Shown here: positions 9,346 through 18,653 of the stretch, in pieces | Numbering within the stretch: position 1 is the first letter of the stretch | Layout: each line of letters starts with the position of its first letter | Origin: Pseudomonas sp. HN11 | GTDB taxonomy: Bacteria; Pseudomonadota; Gammaproteobacteria; Pseudomonadales; Pseudomonadaceae | Assembly: GCF_021390155.1 (NCBI RefSeq) | Contig: NZ_CP089985.1 | Span: forward strand, 3,235,001-3,299,000 | DNA: 64,000 nucleotides | Direction of reading: 5' to 3' | Notes under the pieces: model-generated | Databases searched by the model: none | Seen by the model: the letters and a program-made list of their open reading frames with translations, nothing else | Told to the model about the DNA's origin: nothing | Made by a program: the position numbers and the translations under genes

Positions 9346-10800
9346 ATGACTGAGCACCTGAACCACTTCATCGCCGGCGCACGCGTCGAAGGCTTCGACG
9401 GCGGTCGCATAGAGCTCATCAACCCGGTCACCGAGCAGGTCTACGGCAGTTGCGCCCGCGGTTCGGCCGAGGACGTCGACCGGGCTGTCGAGGCCGCACG
9501 CAGCCAACTCGAGGGCGGTGTCTGGCGCCAGCTGAACGGCGCACAGCGCGGCCGACTGCTGCTCAAACTGGCGGAACTGGTCGAGCGCGACAGCGAGTTA
9601 CTGGCCGACCTGGACGCTAATGCGATTGGCCGCTCCCCCGTCGAGCCACGCCGGATGGACCTGCCCAACGCGATTGCCAACCTGCGCGCGGCCGCCGGCT
9701 GGGCCAACCAGTTGGAAGGCCGCACCATTCCCACCGGCGGTTATTTCGGCACCCGGACCCTCTCGTACACCGTACGCGAACCGGTCGGTGTGGTCGGCGC
9801 CATCGTGCCGTGGAATTCGCCGTTGATGATCACCGTCTGGAAGCTTGCCGCATTGCTGGCAGCGGGCTGTACCGTGGTCATCAAACCGTCGGAAGAAACC
9901 CCGCAGTCGGCCCTGCATCTGGCGGCACTCGCACAGGAAGCGGGGTTCCCGGACGGCGTGATCAACGTAGTCACGGGCTACGGCAACGAAGTCGGTCGCG
10001 CCTTGTGTGAACACCCGCATGTCTCCAAGATCAGTTTCACCGGCAGCCCCGACGCGGGGCGTGAAATCCAGCGCACCGCCGGCGTGCTGTTTAAGCGCGT
10101 GGCCCTGGAGTTGGGCGGCAAGAGCCCGCAGATTGTGTTTGACGATGCCTCGTTTGATGACGCGCTGCGCGGGTGTGCACTCGGCCTGTTCGCCAACCAG
10201 GGCCAGGTGTGCGCCGCCGGCTCACGTATCCTGGTGCAGCGCAGCATCGCTGAGCGTTTCGGCGCGGCGCTGGCCGATGCCGCCCGGTCGGTCAAGGTCG
10301 GTGATCCGCGCCAACCCGGCGTGCAAATGGGCCCGGTGGCGAAGAAAGCGCAATTTGATCGCGTCAACCGTTACATCCAGCTTGGCATCGATCAGGGGGC
10401 TTCTTTGCTGGTCGGAGGCGTGTCCACCCCTGATCAGGGCTGGTTCGTACGCCCGACTATTTTCGCCAACGCCCGCAATGACATGGCGATCGCCCAGGAT
10501 GAGATCTTCGGCCCCGTCGGCACGGTGATTACATTCGACAGCGAAGAAGAAGCCGTGGCATTGGCCAACGACTCCACTTACGGCCTGGCAGCTACGGTAT
10601 GGACATCCGACCTGGCACGCGCGCACCGCGTAGCCGCAGCGGTGAAGGCTGGCGCCATCGGCGTCAATTGTTGGAGCCCGCTGGATGCCAACCTGCCGTG
10701 GGGCGGCGTCAAGGCCAGCGGCATTGGCCGAGAAGGCGGGCTTGGCGGCGCGCTGGCCTACACCGAGGAGAAAGTGATCACCGTGCTGCTGCCCGCCTGA
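9346..10800 (+). CDS. aldehyde dehydrogenase
   Basis: 484 residues from the ATG at 9346, which has a good ribosome site (CTGGAG). The catalytic set is complete: VPWNSPL with N157, the FTGSPDAG glycine loop near 231, the base in LELGGKSP (E255) and the nucleophile in NQGQVCAAGS (C289). It resembles ALDHs acting on aromatic, phenylacetaldehyde-type or similar aldehydes, but substrate cannot be read from the motifs. It is controlled, by position, by the divergent AraC regulator and is followed 98 bases later by a cytochrome b561. It is a soluble NAD(P)-linked enzyme and distinct from the dehydrogenase at 2547-3977. Confidence 0.9.
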   Translation: MTEHLNHFIAGARVEGFDGGRIELINPVTEQVYGSCARGSAEDVDRAVEAARSQLEGGVWRQLNGAQRGRLLLKLAELVERDSELLADLDANAIGRSPVEPRRMDLPNAIANLRAAAGWANQLEGRTIPTGGYFGTRTLSYTVREPVGVVGAIVPWNSPLMITVWKLAALLAAGCTVVIKPSEETPQSALHLAALAQEAGFPDGVINVVTGYGNEVGRALCEHPHVSKISFTGSPDAGREIQRTAGVLFKRVALELGGKSPQIVFDDASFDDALRGCALGLFANQGQVCAAGSRILVQRSIAERFGAALADAARSVKVGDPRQPGVQMGPVAKKAQFDRVNRYIQLGIDQGASLLVGGVSTPDQGWFVRPTIFANARNDMAIAQDEIFGPVGTVITFDSEEEAVALANDSTYGLAATVWTSDLARAHRVAAAVKAGAIGVNCWSPLDANLPWGGVKASGIGREGGLGGALAYTEEKVITVLLPA

Positions 10801-10898
10801 GAACAGTTACTGCACCTACCATCCTTTCGACCACGGCCGCAGAGGGTGGCATTCAATCGTGCGTTTTCGACGCCCTGATAATCAATGAAGAGACTGCG

Positions 10899-11462
10899 AT
10901 GAACACTCAAAAACAAGCAACAATTGATCGGTATCCCGCGTCCCTGCGCATCTTGCACTGGGTCCGCGCCGTGGTCATAGCCGGCCTGCTCTGGGCCGGC
11001 TGGCACATGACAGGACTTGATGATGCAGTGGTGAGTAAATACACGCTCTACTACCCGTGGCACAAATCGTTCGGGGTGCTGGCATTTCTGCTGGTGCTGG
11101 TGCAGATCGCTTTGCGTGTTCGCACACCGGCACTTCCGCAGCCACCGCAGACTCTGGCGGCGCATGAGCGTTTCCTCTCGCGGTTTGTACAACGCTCAAT
11201 GTACGTACTGATCGTTGCCGTCCCGCTGATGGGGTATTCGATGTCGAGCACCTACACCATGAGCGACGGGGTGTTCTTTTTCGGCGTGAACCTGCCGGAG
11301 CTGCTGACGAAGAATGACGATTGGTTTGTCGTCTTCCAATGGCTGCACAGAGTACTCGCCTATATTTTATTGGTGCTGATCGTGGTTCATATCGCCGGTG
11401 CGCTCAAGCATCGATTGTTCGACCGCGACCTTCGCAACGATGTATTGCGCCGAATGCTGTGA
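10899..11462 (+). CDS. cytochrome b561 family membrane protein
   Basis: 187 residues with four membrane segments and paired histidines placed for two b-type haems: LHWVRAVVIAGLLWAGWH in helix 1, WHKSFGVLAFLLVLVQIALRV in helix 2, and WLHRVLAYILLVLIVVHIAGALKHRLFDRD at the end. This is the bacterial CybB-type layout, which passes electrons between the quinone pool and periplasmic acceptors or oxygen species. The start is the ATG at 10899; longer frames upstream run into the aldehyde dehydrogenase. It may be co-transcribed with that gene, although the 98-base gap leaves room for its own promoter. Confidence 0.88.
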   Translation: MNTQKQATIDRYPASLRILHWVRAVVIAGLLWAGWHMTGLDDAVVSKYTLYYPWHKSFGVLAFLLVLVQIALRVRTPALPQPPQTLAAHERFLSRFVQRSMYVLIVAVPLMGYSMSSTYTMSDGVFFFGVNLPELLTKNDDWFVVFQWLHRVLAYILLVLIVVHIAGALKHRLFDRDLRNDVLRRML

Positions 11463-11597
11463 ATGGATAACCGTGCATGGCGGTATAGCGCCGTAGCTAC
11501 CCGGCTGTACGTGACTATGTGGCGATGCTGATCGAGCTGGTTTGAAGGAGAGACACGTGCATACTCTTCAATGACGTGCTGCTGACTATTGAATCAA

Positions 11598-12935
11598 TCA
11601 AGGATGTGATCCACTCCAGGCTACGGGTGCCACCTGCAAGAACTGTCGGAGTTCCACCAGCAGCGTTTCCATCGCGTAGCGACTCGAGCCTGGGCCGTCA
11701 TATTTCAAGGCAGGCATGATGTTTTCAACGCCGCCGTAACGCCATACCCCCTCTTCTTTCTCATCCTGCTGCAGCGCTCGCGCAAAGATCGCCAGGTCCC
11801 TGCGGGCACGTGGAATACCTGAAATGCGCTCGACCCAGCTCTCGTAACGCTGGCGAACTTCCAGCACGGAGCCATGAATGATGGCCAGGACGCCACAGCG
11901 TGTCCTGTTGTGAAAGGCAATATTCGACAGCCCCAAGTAAGGCCGCTGGTAGTTCAATGGCTTGGGACTGATCGCAGCTGGCAGGTGAAAAACCGCCAGA
12001 TCGATCTCCGGGTACTCCACCAACTGCATGTCCGGATGGCTCAATAATCGCTCACTGCGCGCAAGATGATCCATGCCCAAGAGATAGCAATGCTCGTAAC
12101 GCTCGGTATGGTCCAGCACCTCCTCGACGAGGGGTAAAACCGCTCTGTAACTGAGCAACAAAGCGGTATCGGCATCGATATTTCCCGGCAGTTGCACCTT
12201 TGCCGCCAAGCTATTGAGTACAAAGGCGGTTTTTAGCGCTTGAGGTGACTCCCCCCGCGAAAAGTCGCCAAGCCTGGCGATGTCGATCAACAGTTGCTGA
12301 TGATGCATCGCATGGGACGGCGATAGAAAAGCATAAATCGAGGCCAGCCCATCCAGGTCAAAGTGGTCGCTGGTGACGATCTGTGCACCATCGACGTTAG
12401 CGCCTTCCTTGAGAAAGCTGAAAACACTTTGCGTGGAAAGGTTGGCCTTATAGCGCACAGGGGTCTTGTTGGAAGGCCAGTGCGACAGCGTCAGTAATGT
12501 CGAAGCATTATCAGTGGAGTCCAAGGAGATATTTGGCACGTCTGCGGTATGCCCAAGCGGTAAATACCCGTAGGGGCTCTCGCGGTTGATACGGACGGCC
12601 TCATTCATGCAGGAAGCCGGCTTGCGCGGTGAATGATCGGTGAGCGCCAAGTGGCAAGCACCTGCCTGAATCGGTACATAGGCTATTTCCCCATCGGTGC
12701 CCAACCCGTACCTTAAGCAAGAAAGGTTTTCGCGACGAATATCGGTGGGTTCCCCATTGATCAGGACCGCGCCAGGCCCTGCAATCGCACTCATCAAATC
12801 GATGAACTGGTTATTGACGATCCCGATGGGGCGCCCGCCCAGTACTTTTATCTCGAGGTTTTTCACCTGTGCCTCAACGTCGGGATCGGTAAGAAACTCA
12901 GGGGCGCGCTCCGGCAAAACGGACAGTAGATTCAT
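11598..12935 (-). CDS. uncharacterised protein, DUF6687-like, beside the exporter
   Basis: 445 residues from the ATG at 12935 (GGAAAG eight bases upstream). I recognise it only as resembling DUF6687 proteins: it has TLSHWPSNKTP and TSDHFDLDGLASIYAFLSP, a His/Asp-rich pair suggestive of metal or phosphate chemistry (DHFDLDG recalls DHH-type motifs, by eye only). No signal peptide or membrane segment is visible. It lies 95 bases after the MFS exporter gene on the same strand, and these two form a transcription unit separate from the seven-gene biosynthetic operon. A role in self-protection or product tailoring is plausible but unproven. The coding sequence looks less G+C-rich than its neighbours. 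Confidence 0.7.
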   Translation of the reverse strand: MNLLSVLPERAPEFLTDPDVEAQVKNLEIKVLGGRPIGIVNNQFIDLMSAIAGPGAVLINGEPTDIRRENLSCLRYGLGTDGEIAYVPIQAGACHLALTDHSPRKPASCMNEAVRINRESPYGYLPLGHTADVPNISLDSTDNASTLLTLSHWPSNKTPVRYKANLSTQSVFSFLKEGANVDGAQIVTSDHFDLDGLASIYAFLSPSHAMHHQQLLIDIARLGDFSRGESPQALKTAFVLNSLAAKVQLPGNIDADTALLLSYRAVLPLVEEVLDHTERYEHCYLLGMDHLARSERLLSHPDMQLVEYPEIDLAVFHLPAAISPKPLNYQRPYLGLSNIAFHNRTRCGVLAIIHGSVLEVRQRYESWVERISGIPRARRDLAIFARALQQDEKEEGVWRYGGVENIMPALKYDGPGSSRYAMETLLVELRQFLQVAPVAWSGSHP

Positions 12936-13030
12936 CGTCGGCTTTCCTTCGAGAGAAGGGTGCAGCGTCAGCTTATAAGCTGTCGCCGCACCTTTATTGA
13001 GGGAGGTGCTGGTCTCGGCGCAAGGCGCGA

Positions 13031-14452
13031 TCAAGCAGGGTCAAACGTCGGTTGCTCGGCTTTTTTTCGGGTGACCGGCCTGACGGTGAAGAAGATCAAT
13101 ACCGACAGCACGGCGTACACACCAAAGAGCCACGCCGCAGCGCTCGATGCGCCGACGACACCACCAGGCGAAGAGAACCCACCCAGGTTGACGATCATGC
13201 CGGCCAATGCAGCGCCAATGGCCGTCGCGATCAGTTGGACCGTGGTGATCGACGCACCCGCCAGCTCCTTCTCATCGTCGGACACGCTCTCAAGTACGCG
13301 AGTCAGCAAGTGCGGCCATGCCAGCCCAATCCCGGTACCGATCACCAGCATCCCGGCGCACACACCCACGACATTGATGATTGAGGGGCCGGACCGAGGC
13401 ACGAAGATAAATGCCAGGATCAACCCGCCGACAATGAAGAACGGCGCAATGCCAATTGCCCGGATCGCTGGGTTGGGCTTGAGCCCGGAGCTGTACAGCG
13501 CTCCCAAGGTCCAGCCAGCCGCCATCAACGCACTGATGTAACCGGCCAGCAGCGGTGTTTGCAGGTGCAGCACTTGCAGAAAGTACGGTACGAAGACTTC
13601 GCTGGTCATGCCGACCACCATCAAACCCATGGAAAAATACAACGGCAACAGCGCGCTGCGGGCAGTCAGCGCGCCCTTGGGTAATAACCGAAAGGTTGAA
13701 CGGACTTCCACCCGGTAAACGAAGTACAACAGCAAGAGGCCGACCGCCAGGCCCAGGACGCTATAGACCGCATCCGGCTTGATACTGCCGACTGAAATTG
13801 CCAATACGACGCCACTCAAAAGCACCAGTTGCGCCAGCGGGACGCCAATACGGCGTGGAGCTTCGGTGCTTTTTTTCGGCAGCAGTGCCCAGGCCAGCAA
13901 CATGAATAATGCGGTGACTGGGATGAGTGCCCAGAAGGCTGCGCGCCAGGCGTCATACTCAGCGAAAACGCCACCCACGGCCGGCCCGATCAGCGTTGCC
14001 GCCCCCCACATGCCAGAGATCAACGCCATGGCCCGCGGCCACAAAGGCTCGGCGAACACCAATCGAATCATGGCGTAAGGCAGCGCGAACAACAGCCCCC
14101 CACCCAACCCTTGGATCGTCCGGCCCAGGATCATGACCGCCATGTTCGGCGACAGGCTGCAGACCGCGCTGCCAATGGCGAAGATCACCCCCGCCAAGAC
14201 ATAGGCGCCCCTTGCGCCCAAGCCCGTCAGGCATTTGGTCGACAGTACGGAGCCGATGATCGAGGCCACTACAAACAGCGTGGTGTTCCAAGCGTAATAG
14301 TCGAGGCCGCCGATGTCCGCGACCACGGAAGGCAAAATCGTCGTCACCAAGTAGACATTAATTGCGTGAAGCGCAACCCCTCCAGCCAAGGCCGCAGATC
14401 GCAATCCGTTCTTTCCAAGTAGTAATGCCGACCACCCTGTCGTAGATCTCAT
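13031..14452 (-). CDS. MFS multidrug-type exporter (DHA2-like)
   Basis: 473 residues, with about 14 hydrophobic segments, as in DHA2 drug/proton antiporters. Landmarks are the helix 1 stretch AINVYLVTTILPSVVADIGG, the helix 3-4 region GRTIQGLGGGLLFALPYAMI, and the motif C-like GMWGAATLIGPAVGG, which is characteristic of exporters. It has its own A+T-rich promoter region, 100 bases after the RibD-like gene, carrying an element also found beside the cluster regulator gene. It most likely exports the cluster's redox-active product. Known toxoflavin clusters use RND pumps, so an MFS pump is a difference here. Confidence 0.88.
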   Translation of the reverse strand: MRSTTGWSALLLGKNGLRSAALAGGVALHAINVYLVTTILPSVVADIGGLDYYAWNTTLFVVASIIGSVLSTKCLTGLGARGAYVLAGVIFAIGSAVCSLSPNMAVMILGRTIQGLGGGLLFALPYAMIRLVFAEPLWPRAMALISGMWGAATLIGPAVGGVFAEYDAWRAAFWALIPVTALFMLLAWALLPKKSTEAPRRIGVPLAQLVLLSGVVLAISVGSIKPDAVYSVLGLAVGLLLLYFVYRVEVRSTFRLLPKGALTARSALLPLYFSMGLMVVGMTSEVFVPYFLQVLHLQTPLLAGYISALMAAGWTLGALYSSGLKPNPAIRAIGIAPFFIVGGLILAFIFVPRSGPSIINVVGVCAGMLVIGTGIGLAWPHLLTRVLESVSDDEKELAGASITTVQLIATAIGAALAGMIVNLGGFSSPGGVVGASSAAAWLFGVYAVLSVLIFFTVRPVTRKKAEQPTFDPA

Positions 14453-14489
14453 CTCGATACACCAAGTCTGATTAACGTAAAGCCACTTT

Positions 14490-14522
14490 ATTATAAAAGT
14501 ATTTACTTGTGTAATTATTTAT
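14490..14522 (-). promoter_or_regulatory. A+T-rich element before the exporter gene, shared with the cluster regulator promoter
   Basis: Within the 100-base gap before the MFS gene, the minus strand reads ATAAATAATTAC (14511-14522) and CTTTTATAAT (14490-14499). Both words recur exactly in the divergent region at 21882-21915. Between them TAATTAC-ACAA-GTAAATA forms an imperfect inverted repeat. The position, 40-70 bases before the start codon, fits a promoter with an operator. A shared binding site for the adjacent regulator is inference; A+T richness raises the chance-match rate. Confidence 0.45.
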
Positions 14523-14552
14523 CCCCTATATTGCCTCCTCAACGGCGGTCGA

Positions 14553-15659
14553 TTACGGTGATTCACCGCCTATGGGCTTTAACCGCAGGCGCAGGTTTTC
14601 ACCCACCAGGCATTGCTCGACAATCGACAATTGCTGGGCCTCGGCCAATGACGTGAGCCCATTGATTCCCAGCAATGGCCGGGCATCACTGCCTAAAAAC
14701 AGGGGGGCGACATAAATCAGCCACTCATCCACCAGGCCGGCAGCCGCCAAAGCGCCGCACAGCACAGGCCCGGCCTCGACCTGGACTTCGTTACACCCCT
14801 CCTCCGCCAGGCATGCCATGACCTGATGCAGGTCAAGACGCCCCTCCCACAGCCCAACCTGGCGAAAGCGTACGCTCTCAGGCGACACGCCCTGTGGCAC
14901 GACTGCCGGGCCATGAAAGATCAGGGTGGGCGCCTCGCCATCCCATACATGGGCATCGGTGGGGCCTTTGAGATCCTGGTCCAGCACCACCCGCAGCGGC
15001 GCGACAAACGCCGTCTGCGGATCCGCCAGACGCACCGTCAAACGCGGGTTATCCGCGTGCAGCGTGCCGCTGCCGGTGAGCACTGCGCAGGAACGGGCGC
15101 GCCAGGTTTGCACGTCGTCCCGGGACTGCGCCGAAGTGATCCACTTGGACTCTCCATTGGCAAGGGCTGTGCGCCCGTCCAGGCTCATGGCCAACTTGAT
15201 CCGCACCCAGGGTCGCTTACGCTCGATGCGCGAAAAGAAACCTTGGTTCAGCTCCCGCGCTTCGGGGCACGGCAGGTGATCAACCACCACCCCCGCCGCC
15301 CTGAGCCGTTCGATGCCCTGATTGTCGTGCTGGGAGCGGTCGACACTGGCGACCACCACCCGCGCTATACCGGCATGGATCAACGCATCGACACAGGGCG
15401 GGGTGCGCCCGTGGCCACCGCAGGGCTCCAGCGTGACATAGGCAGTGGCACCCCGCGCCTGATCGCCCGCTTCGCGCAATGCATTGACTTCGGCGTGTGC
15501 CTGCCCTGCCCTTACATGCCAGCCCTGGCCAAGCACTTCGTCGTCCCTGGCAATCACGCAGCCAACCCTGGGATTGGGCGTCGTGGTGAAGGCGCCCCGA
15601 TCGGCCAATGCCAGGGCGAGCGCCATGAAATGGCGATCGCACAACGGCGCCGCAGTCAT
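14553..15659 (-). CDS. ribD: RibD-like bifunctional deaminase/reductase of the azapteridine cluster (ToxE-like)
   Basis: 368 residues, the normal RibD length. The N-terminal deaminase has the zinc site HAEVNAL (H55, E57) and LEPCGGHGRTPPC (C80, C89); the C-terminal reductase begins near RPWVRIKLAMSLDGRTA. In riboflavin synthesis RibD deaminates and reduces the pyrimidine made by GTP cyclohydrolase II; ToxE is the toxoflavin version. Here the gene overlaps the preceding methyltransferase by four bases (ATGA) and ends the seven-gene operon, so it is a pathway copy, not the housekeeping riboflavin gene, which should lie elsewhere. The LEPCGGH spelling differs slightly from the commoner LEPC(S/N)H. 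Confidence 0.9.
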   Translation of the reverse strand: MTAAPLCDRHFMALALALADRGAFTTTPNPRVGCVIARDDEVLGQGWHVRAGQAHAEVNALREAGDQARGATAYVTLEPCGGHGRTPPCVDALIHAGIARVVVASVDRSQHDNQGIERLRAAGVVVDHLPCPEARELNQGFFSRIERKRPWVRIKLAMSLDGRTALANGESKWITSAQSRDDVQTWRARSCAVLTGSGTLHADNPRLTVRLADPQTAFVAPLRVVLDQDLKGPTDAHVWDGEAPTLIFHGPAVVPQGVSPESVRFRQVGLWEGRLDLHQVMACLAEEGCNEVQVEAGPVLCGALAAAGLVDEWLIYVAPLFLGSDARPLLGINGLTSLAEAQQLSIVEQCLVGENLRLRLKPIGGESP

Positions 15660-16312
15660 GTGCGAAGCAGCGCCAAGAGATACACCGCGTCCCCATGCTG
15701 ACGCTCGATCACCACCAGATCCTGCCAGGTGAAGCCAAACCCTTCGAAGGTTTCGCGCACGCTTTGCTCAGTGAAAAAGTAGCCTTGACGCTGGTTGTCC
15801 ATTGCTCGCCAGCCTGGCGTCGGGTTACTCGCATCGACTCCAAACACGTTCAGCCCGATCAAGGCGCCCGGCCGGGCGAACTGACGGATGTTGGCCAGGT
15901 AGGCGCGCCACTCGTCAGGGTGTTGATGATGGAAACAACCGTTGTCCAGCACGGCGTCGAACTGTTTGTCCGCAGCCGGCTGCCAGTCCTGCAGCGCGCT
16001 GCACACCAGTTGCAGGCGCTCGCCCCAACGCTTGCGCAGCAGCGGCCAACTGGAGTTTTCAACAATATCCAGCCCCGTCACACGGTGCCCTGCCTGGATA
16101 AACTCCGACGCGTCCCGCGCCCGGCCGACGCCCACGTCCAGAATATTCTGGTCCGGCGTCGGCCCCAGTGCCTCGAGAAACACCCGAGCGGCCTTGGCCA
16201 TGCCGATGTCCCACGACCATTCGTCTTCGCCATGGCTGTAGCGGTGCACGAACGAGGTATTGAGTGCCCCGCGGTACGACGGTATGTCCATGAATTGCGC
16301 TTGTTTGTTCAT
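15656..16312 (-). CDS. SAM-dependent methyltransferase, probable ToxA-like N-methyltransferase
   Basis: 218 residues from the ATG at 16312 (AAGGA nine bases upstream); a TTG at 16333 that would overlap the WD40 stop is less likely. It is a class I Rossmann methyltransferase with motif I at ILDVGVGRARDA (57-68) and an acidic motif at VTGLDIVEN. The size and short N-terminus (FMDIPSYRGALN) fit ToxA, which methylates 1,6-didesmethyltoxoflavin to reumycin and toxoflavin in Burkholderia and Pseudomonas. In this operon it would place an N-methyl group on the azapteridine or pyrazolotriazine ring. The methyltransferase class is certain; the ring position is inference. Confidence 0.82.
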   Translation of the reverse strand: MNKQAQFMDIPSYRGALNTSFVHRYSHGEDEWSWDIGMAKAARVFLEALGPTPDQNILDVGVGRARDASEFIQAGHRVTGLDIVENSSWPLLRKRWGERLQLVCSALQDWQPAADKQFDAVLDNGCFHHQHPDEWRAYLANIRQFARPGALIGLNVFGVDASNPTPGWRAMDNQRQGYFFTEQSVRETFEGFGFTWQDLVVIERQHGDAVYLLALLRT

Positions 16313-16329
16313 GTCTGGCGATCCTTGGG

Positions 16330-18018
16330 TCAAGAGGCACGACGGGTGGCGATACCGTAGATATGGCCGTCATAGGAGCTGGCCAGGAAATCATCGCTGG
16401 CAAGGCTGTGGGTGATGCAAGAGATACCGCTGGCCGTGGGACGCTGCACCTGCTGCCAGGAACGGCTGGGCAAGTCGAACAGCGCAATGGTGCCGCTGTA
16501 GTTGGCGGTGGCAATGACCTCGCCGTCGGCGGAGGCACAAATGCACTTGATGGAGTTGCGGTGCGGCGTGTCGTAGACCTCATCCCCGCTGTCCAGCCAC
16601 AGGCGCAACTTCAGGTCACGGCCAATACTGGCGAAACCGCCATCGACCCGGCAGCAACCGTTGGAGATACGCGTGTGGGCATTTTCGATATGCCGTACAC
16701 AACGCAAGTCGTCGATCGAGTGCAGGGCTGCGGCCGCCGAAGCGCACACGCTGAACAAGTGATGCTCATTGGCGGCTACGCCTTTGATTGCGTTGTCGTG
16801 CATCGGGATCGAGGCCACCAGCTCCAGGCTGTTATCGCCATGGATGACAAAAACCAGGCCTTCACCGGTGTAGGTTCCGATCAGCGCGTGGAGCTGGCCG
16901 TTGCGCTGAAAGGTAGTGCCACAATTGAGAGGCGAACGGTGCTGGTACAACAGGCGTCCGCTGAGCGCATCGAACACCTGGCCCATCTGCCCGCCGGTGA
17001 GCAACAACGGTCCGAACGGCAACAGGAAGTTGCAAAGGCTGCCAACGCCGCTCAACGGTTGGTTATCGCGAAACAGCAAGCCGGCGTCACCGATGCTGTA
17101 CTGCTGTCCGCCGCTGGTGACCACGGCATTGATGCTGACCGCCGGCTGGATCCCTTCCACAGTCCACTGGTCATGTTCATAATCCCAGGTGGCATAGCGC
17201 GAACCAAAGGTTGCGAACACCAGCGCATCGCTGCCGACGAACGCACAGCTGCGCGGCCAGACAATACTCGGCAGATTGGTGCTGCGCAGCTGTTCCAGTT
17301 GCTCGCCGTCGAAGCGCCAGAGGATCGCCAGCCGGTCATAACTCAAGGTCACCAGCAGCTGTTTTTCGTCGTTCCAGACAATGCGCTTGATCCCCGCATC
17401 ATGGGCGGGGATGGCGCGGATATCGCCCTGATGGATGATCGAAATGCGCCCTTCGTCATCCCCGGCAAATACCACGCCGGCGCGGGTAATGGCGACGGTA
17501 TCGGTCTCGACGCCGCCGATGTCGACTTCATCGCATTGCTTGAAACTGGCGGTGTCCCACTGGCGCACGGTACCGTCGTCGCTGCTGGAGATCAGGCGCT
17601 TGCCATCCGGCGACCAGACCACGGAAATCACGTCCGCCTGATGCCCGCGGCAGGTGCCCTTGAGGTTACCGTCCAGGTCGAAGAGGCGCAGTTGATGATC
17701 GCGCGAGCAGGTCGCAATTGACGTGCCGTCCGGTGAGAACACCGCCATTTCCACATCGTCGTCATGCCCTGACAGCACGGCCTTGAGGCGCATGCTCGGC
17801 ACTTCCCACACGCGGGCGGTGTAGTCGCTGCTGGCACTGACAAGGTAGTTGCCATCGGCACTGAACGCGCACTGGTTGGCCAGGTGGTCATGGCTGACGC
17901 GGTGGATCGAATGCCCGGTGCGGGCATTCCACAAGATGACTTGGTTGTCGTAACCGGCGGTGGCGATGAATTCACCCGCATGGGCGGCGACACCACTGAT
18001 AGGGCCTATATGTTTCAT
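16330..18018 (-). CDS. WD40-repeat protein of the azapteridine cluster (ToxC-like)
   Basis: 562 residues made of WD40 repeats: repeated units end in forms such as DNQVILWNART, DYTARVWEVPS, DHQLRLFDLDG and DGTVRQWDTAS, enough for two stacked beta-propellers. No signal peptide or membrane segment is present. WD40 proteins of this size are rare in pseudomonads, but one (ToxC) is conserved in toxoflavin operons, where it is needed for assembly of the azapteridine nucleus by an unclear mechanism. The gene lies between those for GTP cyclohydrolase II and the ToxA-like methyltransferase; gaps are short, pointing to one operon. I infer scaffold or catalytic-partner function from the operon, not from motifs. 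Confidence 0.85.
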   Translation of the reverse strand: MKHIGPISGVAAHAGEFIATAGYDNQVILWNARTGHSIHRVSHDHLANQCAFSADGNYLVSASSDYTARVWEVPSMRLKAVLSGHDDDVEMAVFSPDGTSIATCSRDHQLRLFDLDGNLKGTCRGHQADVISVVWSPDGKRLISSSDDGTVRQWDTASFKQCDEVDIGGVETDTVAITRAGVVFAGDDEGRISIIHQGDIRAIPAHDAGIKRIVWNDEKQLLVTLSYDRLAILWRFDGEQLEQLRSTNLPSIVWPRSCAFVGSDALVFATFGSRYATWDYEHDQWTVEGIQPAVSINAVVTSGGQQYSIGDAGLLFRDNQPLSGVGSLCNFLLPFGPLLLTGGQMGQVFDALSGRLLYQHRSPLNCGTTFQRNGQLHALIGTYTGEGLVFVIHGDNSLELVASIPMHDNAIKGVAANEHHLFSVCASAAAALHSIDDLRCVRHIENAHTRISNGCCRVDGGFASIGRDLKLRLWLDSGDEVYDTPHRNSIKCICASADGEVIATANYSGTIALFDLPSRSWQQVQRPTASGISCITHSLASDDFLASSYDGHIYGIATRRAS

Positions 18019-18046
18019 CGAAAATTCCTTTTCCTTGAGAATGAAA

Positions 18047-18643
18047 TCAAAGCTTGATGGTGTGCCGCGACTTGCTGACTTTCGAGCGCAAGTAGTTGTG
18101 GTTATGTTTGGTCAGGAACACCCCGGTAGGCACGGAACTGACCACATCGATCCCGCCGTCGCGAAGCTGCTTGACCTTGTCTGGGTTATTGGTCAGCAGC
18201 CGGCAGCGATTGACATCCAGAGCACGCAGCATGGCGACCGCCGGGGCGAAACTGCGCGAGTCTTCCGGGTGGTTGAGCTCCAGGTTGGCCTCGTAGGTGT
18301 CCATGCCCGCGTCTTGCAGCAGGTAAGTTTCAAACTTCGAATACAGCCCTATTCCGCGCCCTTCCTGACGCAGGTAGATCAGGTAGCCGCCTTCGGCATT
18401 CAATGCCCTCAGTGCTTCCTGCAACTGCGGGCCGCAATCGCAGCGTTGGGAGCCGAACACATCGCCGGTAATGCATTCCGAATGCACCCGAACCAGCGGT
18501 ACTTCGGTATCCGGCTGGCCGGCCCTGACGGCAAAATGTTCGTTGTGTTTGTCAAAGCCTTTGAAACCAAAGAACTGGGCATTGACGGAACCACCAAGAA
18601 TCGAGATGGGGACTTGCGTATGCAGCGTTACTGGAGTGTCCAT
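18047..18643 (-). CDS. ribA: GTP cyclohydrolase II, pathway copy (ToxB-like)
   Basis: 198 residues from the ATG at 18643, which has AGAGG seven bases upstream; longer in-frame sequence would overlap the preceding gene. The zinc site CITGDVFGSQRCDCG (C57, C68, C70) and the catalytic stretch RQEGRGIGL (92-100) mark it as GTP cyclohydrolase II, which opens GTP to the 2,5-diamino-6-ribosylamino-pyrimidinone phosphate, releasing formate and pyrophosphate. Both riboflavin and toxoflavin/pseudoiodinine pathways start this way. Its place between ToxD-like and ToxC-like genes shows it is the first committed enzyme of this cluster. It starts ten bases after the preceding stop. Confidence 0.92.
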   Translation of the reverse strand: MDTPVTLHTQVPISILGGSVNAQFFGFKGFDKHNEHFAVRAGQPDTEVPLVRVHSECITGDVFGSQRCDCGPQLQEALRALNAEGGYLIYLRQEGRGIGLYSKFETYLLQDAGMDTYEANLELNHPEDSRSFAPAVAMLRALDVNRCRLLTNNPDKVKQLRDGGIDVVSSVPTGVFLTKHNHNYLRSKVSKSRHTIKL

Positions 18644-18653
18644 GACTAAGCCT

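Noticed and set aside
14553..18643. ribA and ribD as the housekeeping riboflavin genes
   Set aside because: They are interleaved with tox-like genes and coupled by overlaps, and no ribC/ribE/ribH genes are present.
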